A DNA stretch of 64,000 nucleotides from Macrobrachium rosenbergii (GCF_040412425.1 NC_089766.1:20289058-20353057); one strand, 5' to 3'; numbered from the stretch's first letter, positions 24,165 to 36,730 are shown. Numbers and translations: made by a program. The notes: a model not told the origin generated them from the sequence alone.

Positions 24165-25520
24165 GTTTTCGGCCTAAGATAACCTAAAAACCTAGACCGA
24201 AATGAAGCACCATGGTATGATAAGTTAGAAATTTTGCAACAAAAATCATTAGTTAAAGAAATGTATTTTGATTTTTTTCTGTTTATTCTCTTTGTTTTAA
24301 GGCATTTTTTTGTTTGTGATATAATATTTATTTACATTATATTTTAAATATTTATTATAATTTAATATTGCATATTATATTTCATTTATTATATATCTTT
24401 TTAAATCTTGATTATATATATAAATTATATATTAATATATATATATATATATAATTATATATATATATATAATTCAAGAATTATATAGTTATATATATTA
24501 TATATATATATATATATATTTATCATATATGAATATATTAATGGAATTCTAGAAAGAAAGTACTCTGCATTTAAAAAAAAAAGCAAAATCTAAAAAAAAC
24601 AGCATCATTCATGTTCAAAGTGAATGGGAGATGGACCTGAGAACATGCAAATGTGCTCATGTTTTGTTCTTTAGATATTGCATCCAAAGGAAAGAGACGA
24701 CTCATAACATCAAAGTTTTTTGAAACCAAAAGCTTCAGAAGATTCCTAGACGATGATAGGCTAAATGTTTATTAGTTTCATCGCTTTGAGTTCTACTAAT
24801 ATGAAAAGAATATTGTCCATGAAGGTTGTCTGTCACCTGAGGCCATGATCAGGGCAGGTTAAGGAGGGTCCAGGTGTCCCTGTGGCGTCGTCAGATGTTT
24901 TCGAACCTGTGATTGAGTTTGAAGGTTCTCTTGTGAAAAGGGGGAGCGAATAGAAACAGATCTTAATAAATGCAAGTATTGAATGGTTAAGTCAAAAGCG
25001 CATTTGAATTTATTCTCTTGTTATAATACGTCACTCCCAATCAAAATGTTCAGTCACTCTGAATAATGATTGGTTATAAAACAGTTGTTGAGTAATAACG
25101 ATGTCTGCGTGTATATACACATATATATCTTTTTAAAAAATATCATGAAACTCACTTCACCAAATAATACAAAATCTAACTGAGGGGGCAAAGTGATTCT
25201 TCTGCTCTCACTAATAATCATACGCAAATGTAATAATTAATCTCATATAACTCGAGCAATTATGGACTCTGGTGAACTGTTGAGTGGAATTAATGATCAA
25301 AGGACGAGATTTCACTTCTACTCTGACAACGTAGAATTAGAATATTTACGCTGCGATCTAGACCCTCCACCTGGAGTGGACTCATGAGCCCTGATAATTC
25401 TGCTCTGTCTGACTCAAGGTGATTTCTTGGTAAGAGGAACCCGAATGAGGTGATTTGCATTTTTCTTTAATTGTTTAAGAACTTCAGTTGGACGTCAAAT
25501 GAACGTAAGAAAGGAGTTTT
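23480..25520 (+). repeat. ~2-kb tandem duplication, unit B
   Basis: This is the second direct copy of 21258-23172. It contains a longer GA array (24125-24163), poly(A)-rich tracts near 24570-24600 and an extra GC-rich piece near 25340-25410 (CTAGACCCTCCACCTGGAGT) that unit A lacks. No coding frame is shared between the units, so the duplicated sequence is not a recognisable gene. Confidence 0.85.
24125..24163. repeat. (GA)n microsatellite
   Basis: A GA array in unit B; its counterpart in unit A (21850-21888) is shorter and interrupted. Confidence 0.95.
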
Positions 25521-25789
25521 TGAGTAATTTAATGACTTAAACACATGCAGATTTATAATGTAAGTATTTACATAACACCATTATAATATAGTGTTTTGTT
25601 TTTAAATGTCTCATTTATATGTACTATTTATTTTTGATTATACATTTTATTTTGTTACTAATTTAGTGATGGTTTTTATATATATATTTGTACAAACTAT
25701 AATTGTAAATAAATTATATTTAGGTAAAATTTTGTATTTGTTCTGCTATATATATTCCTTTGTTTGTCATATATCATTATAGCTCAATA

Positions 25790-25839
<50 letters not shown>

Positions 25840-25905
25840 TATATATATATATATATATATATTTTATATATAAATAAATATTTATATTATATATTTTTAT
25901 ATATA
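25790..25905. repeat. (TA)n microsatellite
   Basis: Long TA arrays with short AT-rich interruptions. Confidence 0.9.
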
Positions 25906-26008
25906 TTAATTAAAATAAAATTCACATTTTCTCCCTGAACCAAAAATTCAATACACTATTCATGGTAAGTGAAATGGCTCATATGTAAATGTTCGTGATC
26001 AATAGGAG

Positions 26009-26024
26009 AGAGAGAAGACAGAGT

Positions 26025-26080
<56 letters not shown>
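26009..26080. repeat. (GA)n microsatellite
   Basis: A GA array, interrupted in its first part. Confidence 0.95.
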
Positions 26081-26083
<3 letters not shown>

Positions 26084-26084
26084 T

Positions 26085-28710
26085 CCCGGCTCTTCATGGA
26101 AGGCGAAAAAGAGAAAAGGAAGGTTGCAAGAGCTTCCTGTTCATTAAATTATCAACACTCAAGTAATTTCAAAAGCAATCAAACCTGAAACAGAGGTTGG
26201 AATTCAGCAAGCACTTGGGCAATGTGAAACGAGCCATGCAAACGCGGTCTTGAAGCAGGGGGAAGAGACAAATTGGGAATAGGTTCTGCTGATAGATTTG
26301 GAATTCCACAACGTGTTAAAAGTTTTGCATGCAATGACCTTTAAAGCACTGGTTTGATTTTTCATAATATAGGAAATGGAGGAACCAAAGGCTCTTAGTA
26401 GTTTAGAATCATTTGAGAAACGACTTCCATTTGGCGTACAGGGTGGAAGAATGACATGTGTGCTTTTCCTTTGAACGGTTGGTTTTAAAGCCTGAGTCAT
26501 GTTCCTCTGTTAAAAATGGTTTTTGATTTGCCTTCAGTCTGATTCAATACTTCAGGCTGGATGGGACTGTGAACTTGCACAGAAATTTGTACAAACCGTT
26601 GGTTTGTTGGTTTAGATTCAACTTTTTGTATTTGCACGGTCTCTGCCTTCTTTGTGGTCCGTAAGTATGGTATGGTAAGGTGTTGAGCAGGATAAGAGGC
26701 CTAATGTGGGCCTCAGGACTCTGTACAACTAATAGAGATCTGAATCCTCCCCTAAAACCGACAAAAGGGGGCTTGACGTTGCTAACTAAATGGGCAGACA
26801 ATTTGTCGAGAACAGACGAATTTGGGAGCAGACAGTAACCTAATGCTCAGTTGGCTTAGATGAAACGGAATAGATGAACAAACAGTTCAAGCCAGTGATT
26901 TCTCACTATTCATTTGGAAGGCGATTTGAAATAACTACATTATTTGTTGTGTCTCAGGAAGACTTCATCGTAGCTGACACAACACGAGGAGAACTGACAA
27001 AGACTTTCCGTGAAGGAGAGATGAACGATTTCCACTTCCACATCTTTTACAGGAACAGCTGTGATGTCAGTGAAACTCTCACAGGAATACCCCACATAAA
27101 TAAGCTTGACTTTAAAAGTAAAATGTACCTATTTGACGGAATAGGACAGAGTGTACCATAATCATCCTTAGAAAGAAAAGGGTCATTTCAACTTTCTTCC
27201 ATCGATTATTTCCAGAAGCAACCAACTTTCACGACAAAGAACAGAAAACAGTAAGAGGCCTTTAGTTGTTACAAACCGCAGGACCTTCATTACTGATCTT
27301 TCATGTGTATTCAAGTTCATCTGTGGCAGCAGAACGCTTACCATTACTTCCTCTCGCAATAGCAATTCCGGCAAATGCCCTCGACTCCAGAAATTGACGC
27401 TCTCTGCGGCTCGTTCTTTCCTGCGGTCAGGTCATTTCGATGATAACGAGTCTTTGAAGCAGCAGAACTGCCTCGTTTGCCGCAGCTGCAATTAGAAGGA
27501 AAAGTGACGATGATTTTTGTAAGTTAGTCTGTATTCATTTATTAAAGATTGTTGTATACTGTCTTTAGTTCTGTACCATTAAGATTAAAATGTCTGTTTT
27601 CATAGTAGTCACGGAACGTCTGTTATTGCAAACTACTCAAGAATTCACAGGATTAGTCATGACGGGGTAGGGTCACATCAGCTTAGTTGAGCTGCTGCTG
27701 CTACCTACAAAAGCAGGAACCGAGTACAAGATGCAATGTGTTTTGAAATACATCGTGATTAAATATGAAGAATAGAAACCTGTAAAAGGCCTCTAACAAA
27801 AATATCCCTGGAAACATAAATACTCACAGGAGTAATAACAATTATAGTTAAATGGAGCTTAGGTGCTGCAGCAAAGACACTGGAAAACGAGCCTTTGCAA
27901 AAACGAAATTCAAACTGTTCAGTGAGTTGCCACAATAACCTAAAAAGATTTCACGATTTAAACCCAGTTAAGAAGAAGATCCGTGTATTCAAAAGTAATT
28001 ATGGTGTTAAATAATCTGAGGGAAATTCCATAAAGGAAATTACATCAGAAATTTGTTTAATCAATCATGATAAGATGGAACTTGACTTTGATGACTGTAA
28101 ATCCATGGGGTGTAATTTCAAACTGTGTCGTGGAATTTGCAGAAACTGCAGTAGGTTCTCACCCTAAAGAAAGTTGCTCTGATCTGAGACATTTCTTTTA
28201 CCCTTTCTGTTTATAGGTTTTCCTTCCTCAATCTGCTTTCGGGCTCTTTATCATATCTGCTGCCTATATTTTTATCATAATAACTTCATTTTTTTCTTCC
28301 TTATTTTGTAAATGACTGCCGTTTCATGTTAGTTTGTTTGTCGGCATTCTCATATCTGTTAGCCTTAAGTCCTTTTTCCTCATTCGACATTGTACTCGAA
28401 ACGATATGGAGTAGAAATAGCATGTAGCTACGTTAACAGTGTCTACGTCATTATTTAGTTGAACAAACATTTGCTGAGCATAAGGAAAAAGAACTTTCAT
28501 TATAATCATTATTATCATGGTAAAGATAGCACTGAAAACCAGGGGAGTAAAATGAAAAACATATATGACAATAATGACAACAGGAGCATCCACAGCCCCT
28601 TTGCACTCATCTCGCTGGCTACTGATTCATCGCACCCAAGAGAGCCATCACAGCTGAGCTGCCGAATGGGGTTTTCTCTCAGGATTCCCTTAGGAATTTC
28701 ATGAATTCTT
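26085..28710. other. Mostly unique sequence, no gene assigned
   Basis: Open frames at 26204-26500 and 26544-26801 (minus) and 26874-27161 (plus) show no recognised domain. The plus frame has a charged, protein-like composition (TRGELTKTFREGEMNDF) but no supporting splice signals were established. A 33-bp segment at 27486-27518 sits between an acceptor-like GCCGCAG and a donor GTAAGT and is open in two frames, which is weak evidence. Sequence complexity is high and repeats are few, consistent with intron or intergenic DNA of a host gene. Confidence 0.35.
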
Positions 28711-28714
28711 TGCT

Positions 28715-28720
28715 TTTATT
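28715..28720 (-). promoter_or_regulatory. Poly(A) signal AATAAA
   Basis: The minus strand reads AATAAA about 111 nt downstream of the stop codon of the candidate terminal exon (stop at 28831-28833). This suits its 3' end. Confidence 0.5.
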
Positions 28721-28725
28721 TTCTG

Positions 28726-28727
<2 letters not shown>

Positions 28728-28781
<54 letters not shown>
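28728..28781. repeat. (GA)n microsatellite
   Basis: A pure GA array; read on the minus strand it would lie in the 3' untranslated region of the candidate gene at 28831-28941. Confidence 0.95.
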
Positions 28782-28783
<2 letters not shown>

Positions 28784-28830
28784 TCGCCTGAAATGATCAG
28801 CGTCTGTCTCCAAACTGCTGAGGTCAAATA

Positions 28831-28941
28831 TTAGCCTTCCTTGGGTTTGATAGACCACTCAGGATAGTAGCAGAAGAGATTCTTTTTCAGTGTCATAAAT
28901 TCCTTGGCTGAATGGGGCATGAACTGCTTTGCATTCAAACC
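28831..28941 (-). CDS. Terminal coding exon of an unrecognised host gene
   Basis: A strong 3' splice site (pyrimidine-rich CTTTCCTTCTCTTCTGCAG) is followed by 36 codons in phase 0 ending in TAA. The peptide starts GLNAKQFMPHSAKEF and ends FCYYPEWSIKPKEG. Its balanced, charged composition is unlike the microsatellite frames. The AATAAA at 28715-28720 lies suitably downstream. Upstream, a donor CTG|GTAAGA at 29172 follows an open 11-codon run (IFINVFYEENL), but an in-frame TGA at 29205-29207 blocks extension. I do not recognise the protein family. Confidence 0.6.
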   Translation of the reverse strand, partial: GLNAKQFMPHSAKEFMTLKKNLFCYYPEWSIKPKEG

Positions 28942-29171
28942 CTGCAGAAGAGAAGGAAAGTTTTGTCATGAAAGAACAAATGTTTTCTTCTTTAATCTCA
29001 GTACGGCAGTGACTGAAAGAACCAGAGAGAGAACACCAGATTTAGGACTGATCAGACAAACTGGGTGCAGTTCAGTCTAATCGAAACGGACAGAAAACAA
29101 GGAAAAAGCACCATAAATGTGAGGCTTAAGAGAAGTGAGGCATTTATTTGCTCATGTTCTTATTTTCTTAC

Positions 29172-29319
29172 CAGGTTTTCCTCATAGAAAACATTTATGA
29201 AAATTCAAGACTGAAAATGCAAAGTGTACAGCTGCGAGGAAAAGGCTCCTCAATCTCGTCTCTGTCCCGACGCCTTTTGCATTATGGGTAAAGTCTTGGG
29301 CAAGGAAGACGACGATTAC
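29172..29319 (-). pseudogene. Possible penultimate exon with frame disruption
   Basis: The segment lies between an acceptor (TTTTATCAG before 29319) and a donor (GTAAGA at 29166-29171) on the minus strand. Its first part is open for about 46 codons from phase 0 (VIVVFLAQDFTHNAKGVGTE). Its last 33 nt are open in the frame that joins the terminal exon. The length of 148 nt is one more than a multiple of three, so a single-base indel (real or assembly error) separates the halves. The plus strand also carries a short ATG frame here (29284), so the strand is not certain. Confidence 0.3.
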
Positions 29320-30662
29320 CTGATAAAATATGACACTGGAAGTCGTTTATCTCTTGCGTGAGTCCTTCTTAACAGTTCCTCTTCTAAGATCAACTTTCCT
29401 TTCTGGTGCCGATGCTACTTCATTGTCCCTAGCATTAAACAGCGTTTACGTGAAGCCCATTGACAGACAGAATATAGACTTTAGGCCAAAGGCCAAGCAC
29501 TGGGACACATGAGGTTATTCTGCCCTGAAACGGAAATTCACAGTAAAAAGGACTGAGAGTCGTAACTGGAGAAAAAACCGCAGTTTCACTATAAATCAAT
29601 TATAGTCGGAAGAGGTGGAGAGTAAGATGGAAGAAAAGACTTTATGAACGACGGAATGAAAGAGGTTGCAGCTTTTGAAGGGACTCTGAAAAAGAACTCC
29701 ATTAACGCCTACAGTGCACAGCGTGAGGGCTGCACTGAAGGCACTACTCTCTACCGGGGTGAAGCCCATTGCTGACATTTGCATGCGTATTTGTAAGCAA
29801 GAGGGAACACAGAGGAGAAAAGCAAAACTGAGGGGAAAATGAGAATAGATTCCTATTTCTATTGGTTGTCATAGGAGACAATTCATGAGTCCATCTTAAA
29901 CAGAGAACAGTGACAAGACTTGAAACATTATTAAAGAAGGCAAGTGAAACCATCTTTAGAATGAACTACATTTAACATTCCTTCGAGATATACTGATTTC
30001 TTATGAATGTCTACAACCTTCCTTGATTAGACGTAACCATTAACATTTTTCTTGTTCATGTCTGAGAAGGCTCTATGGTAACCTCTGCAGACCCATCGTT
30101 TCCTGCAGTTCTAAGAAGGCTCTACGGCGACTTACGTAAGCATAAATGGCGTTCTTATGTCAATTTAAGAAGCCTGTACTATACTATGCATGTCCTACGT
30201 AAATTTATTTTCTGTCAAAGGCAATCAGCATAAAAACGAAAATACTGACTATCCGGGTTCAGTTGGGAGTTCCAGAATTTTCCAGGGTTGGTAATTCATG
30301 AATAATAAATCAGCAGGTAATTACTGAACACAGAGGTAATTAGGCTTTGGGGCGCATTCCAAGAGTAGGGTCATTAACGTGGAATGGAATTTAGTGTAGA
30401 ATGAAACTGATAAATCAGAAGGAAAATCACGGGAAATAAATTCAGAGATTTGAAATCAGTCTTCCTCTAGATATCGTTACTCCGTTTATTGTTTATTTGA
30501 TGAGAGAATAGTAACTCTTTTACGTTGAATTATTCAATAAATAAAAAAATTTATAATGTCACGTGACAAGGATTCACTCAAACACTTACGTACGTATGTA
30601 TACACAGTTATGAGCAAGGACACATAGAATGATGCACACATACAAACACGCACACATATATG

Positions 30663-31590
30663 TACAGTCACTCAAAAATGTTTTGCAACATGTTCCAGAA
30701 GTTTTCGTTCACCTAACAGTAATTTGTTCTTTTGATATTTACAAGGAAATGTAATTTTCTTATTCGATTCTGGTTATTAATCATACGGTTAACAATATAA
30801 AAAAGAATGGTGAGTGAAAAATTCATATTACGAAAAATGACGAAACATTTTGAAAAATTTCACTTCAGATGATTTGGCAAAAGAATCAAAGAAGAAACTA
30901 TATTTCGAATCCAGATAAAAGCTTATTGAACTAATAAAATAATATTGAATAATCATCAATGAAATTATATATAAGTAAATAAAGAAAATTCAACCATTAT
31001 CGTTGTCAGAAACAAAAAAGAAAAAATCTCATAACGTCGTATGTTATCGTGTGACTCCACATTCGGGCAGGACAGTTAAACTAAAATGTCACGTCACTTG
31101 CACCTGTAAGTTGGGCAAAAGACTCATCCGCACCACAATCATTAGCTTGATAAGACTAATGTTTCTATCGTAGATATTGCTCGGCAGTTCAGCGTGAATA
31201 AAACAACCATGTATAGAGGGATACAACAACAGAGAGAAGGAGGAAACATGATAAATTCATTGTAAAAACTACTGTTAAGGATCATCATCGGATGATCACT
31301 GAAGGAGCTCCGCCTAACTCCCCTGACAACCGATGTTGCTATAAAGAGAGAACATTACGCTCTCCCTTCAAGTTGCTGCTCAAACCATCCGTAACAGGCT
31401 ACATGAGACCAAGATATTATTTCATCATACTCCTGCCAAGAAACACTTCATATCAGCGAAACACAAAGAATAGAGGCTAGGGTTTGCGTTATAATATAAA
31501 TCCAGTGGCCGATGATTTCTGTACGAGTCATCTTTTGCGATGAGGAGGACATTCTCCACTGATGAGCATGGTAGTCTTCTTCACTGCTGG
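30663..31590 (+). mobile_element. Tc1/mariner-like transposon, 3'-truncated
   Basis: A TA dinucleotide at 30663-30664 is followed by a Tc1-like terminus (CAGTCACTCAAAAATGTTTT). The transposase region lies at about 31080-31560 in several frames. A helix-turn-helix-like VSIVDIARQFSVNKTTMYRG is near 31160-31215. The later segments are ITEGAPPNSPDN (31292), NHP.QAT.DQDIISSYSCQE and VIFCDEEDI near 31530, which matches the first catalytic Asp block (FCDE) of Tc1-type DDE transposases. The remaining catalytic residues and the 3' inverted repeat were not found. Frameshifts and stops make it inactive. Confidence 0.75.
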
Positions 31591-31794
31591 CATACTGGCA
31601 TTTAGCATTAACTAAATTAATGTTGAACTTCTAGCTAATTTTAATTCTTTAGAAACTTAGAGATAATAAGAAATACAAAAATAGGCGTTATATATTCAGT
31701 TAACTTCATAAGAGGCATCAAAATGATAGGCCTAAGTAGCAATGAAAGAAATGAGAAATTACACATGATAACGGCATTATTATATATTGGTTAT

Positions 31795-31931
<137 letters not shown>

Positions 31932-32488
31932 GTATTACAATTAATAGATGTAGAAATGTGCTTTTATATTTTTGTATTCAAAAATAGTAAAATCTGTTAG
32001 TCTAGTTCAGTATTTTATATTAAGTTTCACTAGTTCATAATATACATAGGATTAGTCATTCAGAAATCTAATTAATAATAATGTGAAGCAAATCTTTACA
32101 AAAGTCTTATTTGTTGATGTTAATAAGACTAATAGTTTAACTTGTAACAGTCGTAGGCCTATGTCTACAAAGTTCACACATATGAAGGAGATAAAACAAC
32201 GATAGTGATGGCAGTTGGAGATGAAAATATTAAAACATAAGAACAGAGATGACCTCTGAAGTATTATAGTAACATCCTTTAATTAAGTAAAATATGACAA
32301 CAGTAAGCAGTATCAGAAAAAGCCCTGCTTAAGGGAAACTGCAGGTAATTTCTCGGACCCACCACTAGTGCTCAGTTGTTTCATGCGCTTACAACTGAGT
32401 TGCCAAATAGCGCCAGATATCGCTATTATAAGCTGTTGTCCGAAAAGTTTTGAAGTATGTTGCAAAACTTTTTTTTGATTTACAATAA

Positions 32489-32749
<261 letters not shown>

Positions 32750-32859
32750 AGTAATTATGTATAAATTATTATAGTGTTTGTAATTTTGATTATAAAAATT
32801 CTCGTTTTATTCTTTCCCACAGAGTGTTATCCCTTCTGGATGGGCTGAGTTCTACGAAG

Positions 32860-33460
32860 AGGTCACCTTTAAGGAAATATTTTACTGACAGTTGTCATCC
32901 GAGTAGTTTATTCTTGAATGCCTTCACACATTTATGAATATGAAGTTTTTACCTTCAACACTATTCTGACTGTACTTATGATGCCCTTCTAAGCCAATGC
33001 TCCTTTTTACATGATACAAAATTCTATACCTAAGTGGAAGAAATCAATTAGACATTGTTGCCCAGCCATAAAATGTCAGCTGATTCCGACAAACCCACTG
33101 ACAATTGGAGCTATTGCTAAAGGTAACGACAAGCTGAACCCTCTTCTGGCATCAAACATTGTCTATTTATACACTTGTCCTAGATGTGATCCAGGAAAAT
33201 ATATCGGAGCTTCAAGAAGACTTCTGAAGATCCGAATAGATTGCCGCCGTTTTCGCACTGGAGTTAAATTATCATGTCCTGAATTCTCCAGCATCCGTGA
33301 CCACGCAAAGAGATGCAAGAGTAGTATTGAATATCAACACTTCACAATTCTTACAAAAGCGTCTTCTCCGCAACAGGTAGCAGTCTTTGAATCGCTCTTT
33401 ATGAAAACGACTGTTCCGAAAGTGAACAACCAAATCACCTTCCCCCTCTATAATACCTGA
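32860..33460 (+). pseudogene. Penelope-like element, C-terminal GIY-YIG endonuclease region
   Basis: The open part (33011-33460, 149 codons) contains NIVYLYTCPRCDPGKYIGAS near residues 49-68, RRLLKIRID just after it, CPEFSSIRDHAKRC near residue 88 and ESLFMKTTVPKVNNQ near its end. A VYxYTCPxC...YIG block followed by an RLLKxRID block is the form of the GIY-YIG domain in Penelope-like elements. The element nicks target DNA with this domain and copies itself with an upstream reverse transcriptase. That reverse transcriptase is missing. A possible in-frame extension back to about 32860 has stops. It is a 5'-truncated copy. Confidence 0.8.
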
Positions 33461-33491
33461 TGTAAATAACGGACATGTTCTCGTTATTCCA

Positions 33492-33494
<3 letters not shown>

Positions 33495-33549
<55 letters not shown>
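33495..33549. repeat. (CT)n microsatellite before SINE
   Basis: A pure CT array directly upstream of the SINE head. Confidence 0.95.
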
Positions 33550-33550
<1 letters not shown>

Positions 33551-33551
33551 A

Positions 33552-33827
33552 GCTCTTCGTTGGAAGAGTCGGTAGAGTTGTGGGCTAGCACTCGCTAGGC
33601 CCGAATTCGAGTCTCCAGCCGGCTAATGAAGAGAAAGAGGAATTTTTTCTGGTGATAGAAATTCATTTCTCGCTATAATAAGTTCGGATTCCACAATAAG
33701 CTGTAGGTCCCGTTGCTAAGTAACCAATTGGTTCTTAGCCACGTAAAATAAGTCTAATCCTTCGGGCCAGCCCTAGGAGAGTTTTTAATCAGCTCAGTGG
33801 TCTGGTTAAACTAAGGTATACTTAACT
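33552..33827 (+). repeat. tRNA-derived SINE, near full length
   Basis: The head has an A-box-like GTCGGTAGAGTTG (33568-33580) and a B-box-like GAATTCGAGTCTCC (33603-33616), the internal RNA polymerase III promoter of tRNA genes. The body (33650-33775) is shared with 8005-8110. The end GGTTAAACTAAGGTATACTT runs directly into a second (CT)n array (33828-33873). The tRNA-like part does not fold into an intact tRNA as read, so it is a SINE and not a tRNA gene. Confidence 0.8.
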
Positions 33828-33836
33828 TCTCTCTCT

Positions 33837-33873
<37 letters not shown>
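33828..33873. repeat. (CT)n microsatellite after SINE
   Basis: A CT array directly at the SINE 3' end, possibly its tail. Confidence 0.95.
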
Positions 33874-33880
<7 letters not shown>

Positions 33881-34047
33881 TGCGGAAAGGAATGAATGTG
33901 TCGCTCATGATCTTTGTTACCGTTAGAGATATAGAGCCATCGTTTCTGCAACATTAGAGTCAGACAACTTTTTGTAGAGGAAACCATCTTCCGTGGAATA
34001 CCTCAAGTGAAATGACTGTCCAGTCTTTGGATGGAGTATGGCGCTTT

Positions 34048-34050
<3 letters not shown>

Positions 34051-34115
<65 letters not shown>
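34051..34115. repeat. (GA)n microsatellite
   Basis: A pure GA array of about 65 bp. Confidence 0.95.
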
Positions 34116-34119
<4 letters not shown>

Positions 34120-34341
34120 GTTTCGGGAAGAGAATCGGAGGGCAAGGCTGTGGTATATTGGAATATCTCGCCTATTTTTCAGGTGTCCGTCATTGCGTTT
34201 AAAAAGTAATCCGATGTCTGTTTTATATTTATGAGAAGGTGGAGAGCTCTGTGAAACACGAAAGATTGGCCACTTGCAAATGATGATATCAATATTATTA
34301 AATACTCGTAGAGCAATTACTGCTCTACAGCTAAGGAATGT

Positions 34342-34343
<2 letters not shown>

Positions 34344-34406
<63 letters not shown>
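34344..34406. repeat. (GA)n microsatellite
   Basis: A pure GA array, about 230 bp after the previous one. Confidence 0.95.
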
Positions 34407-34409
<3 letters not shown>

Positions 34410-35127
34410 TACAAAGAAAATATTTTCCAGCTCAGATTTTGATATTCAATATGGTGTCTTATTTTAATTTTTCTTTTTGAATTCTGCGTCTCCTGCATTA
34501 GATGACGACATTCTGCGATGCAGAACTCATCGCCAGAGCTTTCATTTTAGTCTGACGTCAGCTCTGTTCTGTGTAATGAGGGAAAGAGACACTCACTAGT
34601 TAGGTAAGAAAAGCATTATTGAAACCATACTTCTCGCAAACATATACCCGCAGTGATACTCATCTGGTGGAAGAAGAAGAAGAACCTTAAATAGAAAAAT
34701 TACCACAGTTCCTGATTGCAGTTCATCAGTTCCTTGAGGAAGCTGCTGGCTAAGCGCAACTTAGTCCTCTGAGCACCGAAGGTAGCGCATAAAACGAAAA
34801 GCAAAGGACAGTCATGCATGGAGGCATCAACTGACTTCAACATGCCATAATCTTTCGTGGCAAGAAACGGAAAATCGATGAATTTTGTTAATCAGTTTAG
34901 TTGTACAACCGGGAGGGCCCCAAGGTACCCCTTACAGTGTCTCTACCATGGCTCACTGTAATTGGAAGTCAGGATTCTTTGCTGCATAGCATCTAACCAA
35001 CTGCATCCATATCTGCATTTTTCACATCATCCATTCTTCCTACTTGGCTGGTCAACTTCTCTAACATTACTTAGCTCCAGTTTGCAACTCCTATTTAAAT
35101 TTGGGAACAATGCTCCTTATTGCTTTC

Positions 35128-35181
<54 letters not shown>

Positions 35182-36730
35182 TAATAATACAAAGTGTATA
35201 CAAAAACAAGTAAATCTTGGGCCCTGAGATTGTGGACAGAAAGCTTCCATAATTACCTAACACATCAGTCGTGACCAGGAACCTGATGGGCCTATTATCG
35301 TGCCTTGGCAATCTACCCCTTTGAAATCAAACGCACTGCTGACCGGCAGGTTGTCATGACACGATAATGTAACCTTTAAGCTCGTTGTTCGCAGAAAGTA
35401 GCAAATATGTGGCGTTGCAGGTGAATTGTATAGGCAGCAAACCTTGATTATCAGCTCGCAAATGATTTCGCGCACGACCTCTAAAAACACAGCTGTTGCA
35501 ACGTTGTCTCTCTTTTCCGAGGGTGACCTCAGGATTTTCCTCCAGAGAAGCAGTGGGCGTGTCAGAGGAACCGGAACTTGAGTCCTGCCGTGTAAATGAA
35601 AGGAGTAGCTATATTATTTGCTAGTACGTGTTGTAGAAATGTTTATAGACAGATGTCAAGTCTTGTTGCTCTTGTATGGATGAATGAATTGAGGAAACTT
35701 TCTTATTGCCTCAAATTACAAAATCATGATTTCATGTATTGAAAATATTGTAACGTTATGCATACAAAAAAAAAAAAAAACAATAGTCTGTACAGGAAAT
35801 TGCTCAATACTCTGTGGTTAACGAACGTATGAAGTTTATCGCCATGAAACAGTAACGTAGTATGGAAGGAAAGGGAAGGCTTTACATTAACAAAGTAAAA
35901 ATTACAAGAAAAAACTAATTAACAAAATTGAATGCAGTGAAGAAAGAAGTACACTAAGTATAGCGTTGCACTAAGGAACTAATGGGGGAACGTTAAAGAA
36001 AACGGATATGAACAACAACAATTTCAGGGTCTTGAAATAGAAGCACTGCACGTTGAATCACCTTTCTTAAGTAAATTGCGTTTAATAGATTGGTTAATGA
36101 CGGAGGTTATCTCCATAATCCTCAGGCGAAGGAAGAAGTGTGGCGTGATTTGTCGAACACTTGTGTTCTGTTTCTTTTTTTTTTTCTTTGTTGTGTTTGT
36201 GGTTGTTTGCGGTTGTGGTTGTTACGGCGGCCTTAATCCATCTCCCAGCAACCGAGGATCAGGGTGAGTGTTGTGTGTTGTTTTTTTTGTGTTTTGAATT
36301 CCGCCACAACAGACAAAACCCACAGAAGCACGTGAATGCTATCGAAAATTGATCGAGTCATTCTCTGACGGAAAATGTAAATTGACAAACCACTATGGAC
36401 TTACAAAAGTCATGAACTACTGACATACTTCTTAAGACCCTATTTTTTAGCGAAGGAATGCAGCCTTTAATGAATGTTATAGGGCACAGAAGTCTCTGAT
36501 GGAGTTTGGAAAAGCCGCCAGATGAAATACAAACTTTATGTAACTGACAATTTGTATTTCCTAAAAAAATGAAAAAGTCACGATGAATTTACTTCTTACG
36601 ATCAATGCCACTAGAAAAATAGAAAATATTCACGTTACTTTATATAGGTATTTGAAGAACGCTCACTCATATTCCATTAATTTACTTTTGCTGGACATAG
36701 AAATCTCATCCGCTACACACCAGTGTTAGG
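34410..36730. other. Non-coding stretch
   Basis: No domain is recognised. It holds an (ATA)n array at 35128-35188 and a poly(A) run at 35766-35780. A T/G-rich segment at 36168-36225 precedes a donor-like GGGTGAGT near 36262, without a convincing exon. Confidence 0.35.
35128..35188. repeat. (ATA)n microsatellite
   Basis: A trinucleotide array. Since (AAT)n is the tail of a LINE family at 57908 and 63912, it could be a tail remnant, but no LINE body adjoins it. Confidence 0.95.

Noticed and set aside
26204..26801. Two minus-strand open frames
   Set aside because: No recognisable family and no splice support; chance frames are likely in this higher-complexity stretch.
26874..27161. 95-codon plus-strand open frame with charged composition
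   Set aside because: No domain, no established splice sites and no second copy; kept only as part of an unassigned stretch.
34012..34480. Open frames rich in RERERE or LSLSLS
   Set aside because: They are translations of (GA)n or (CT)n arrays, as at 6679-6979, 9614-9968, 38501-38785, 53623-53893, 54682-54951, 55760-55972, 60228-60410 and 63004-63322.
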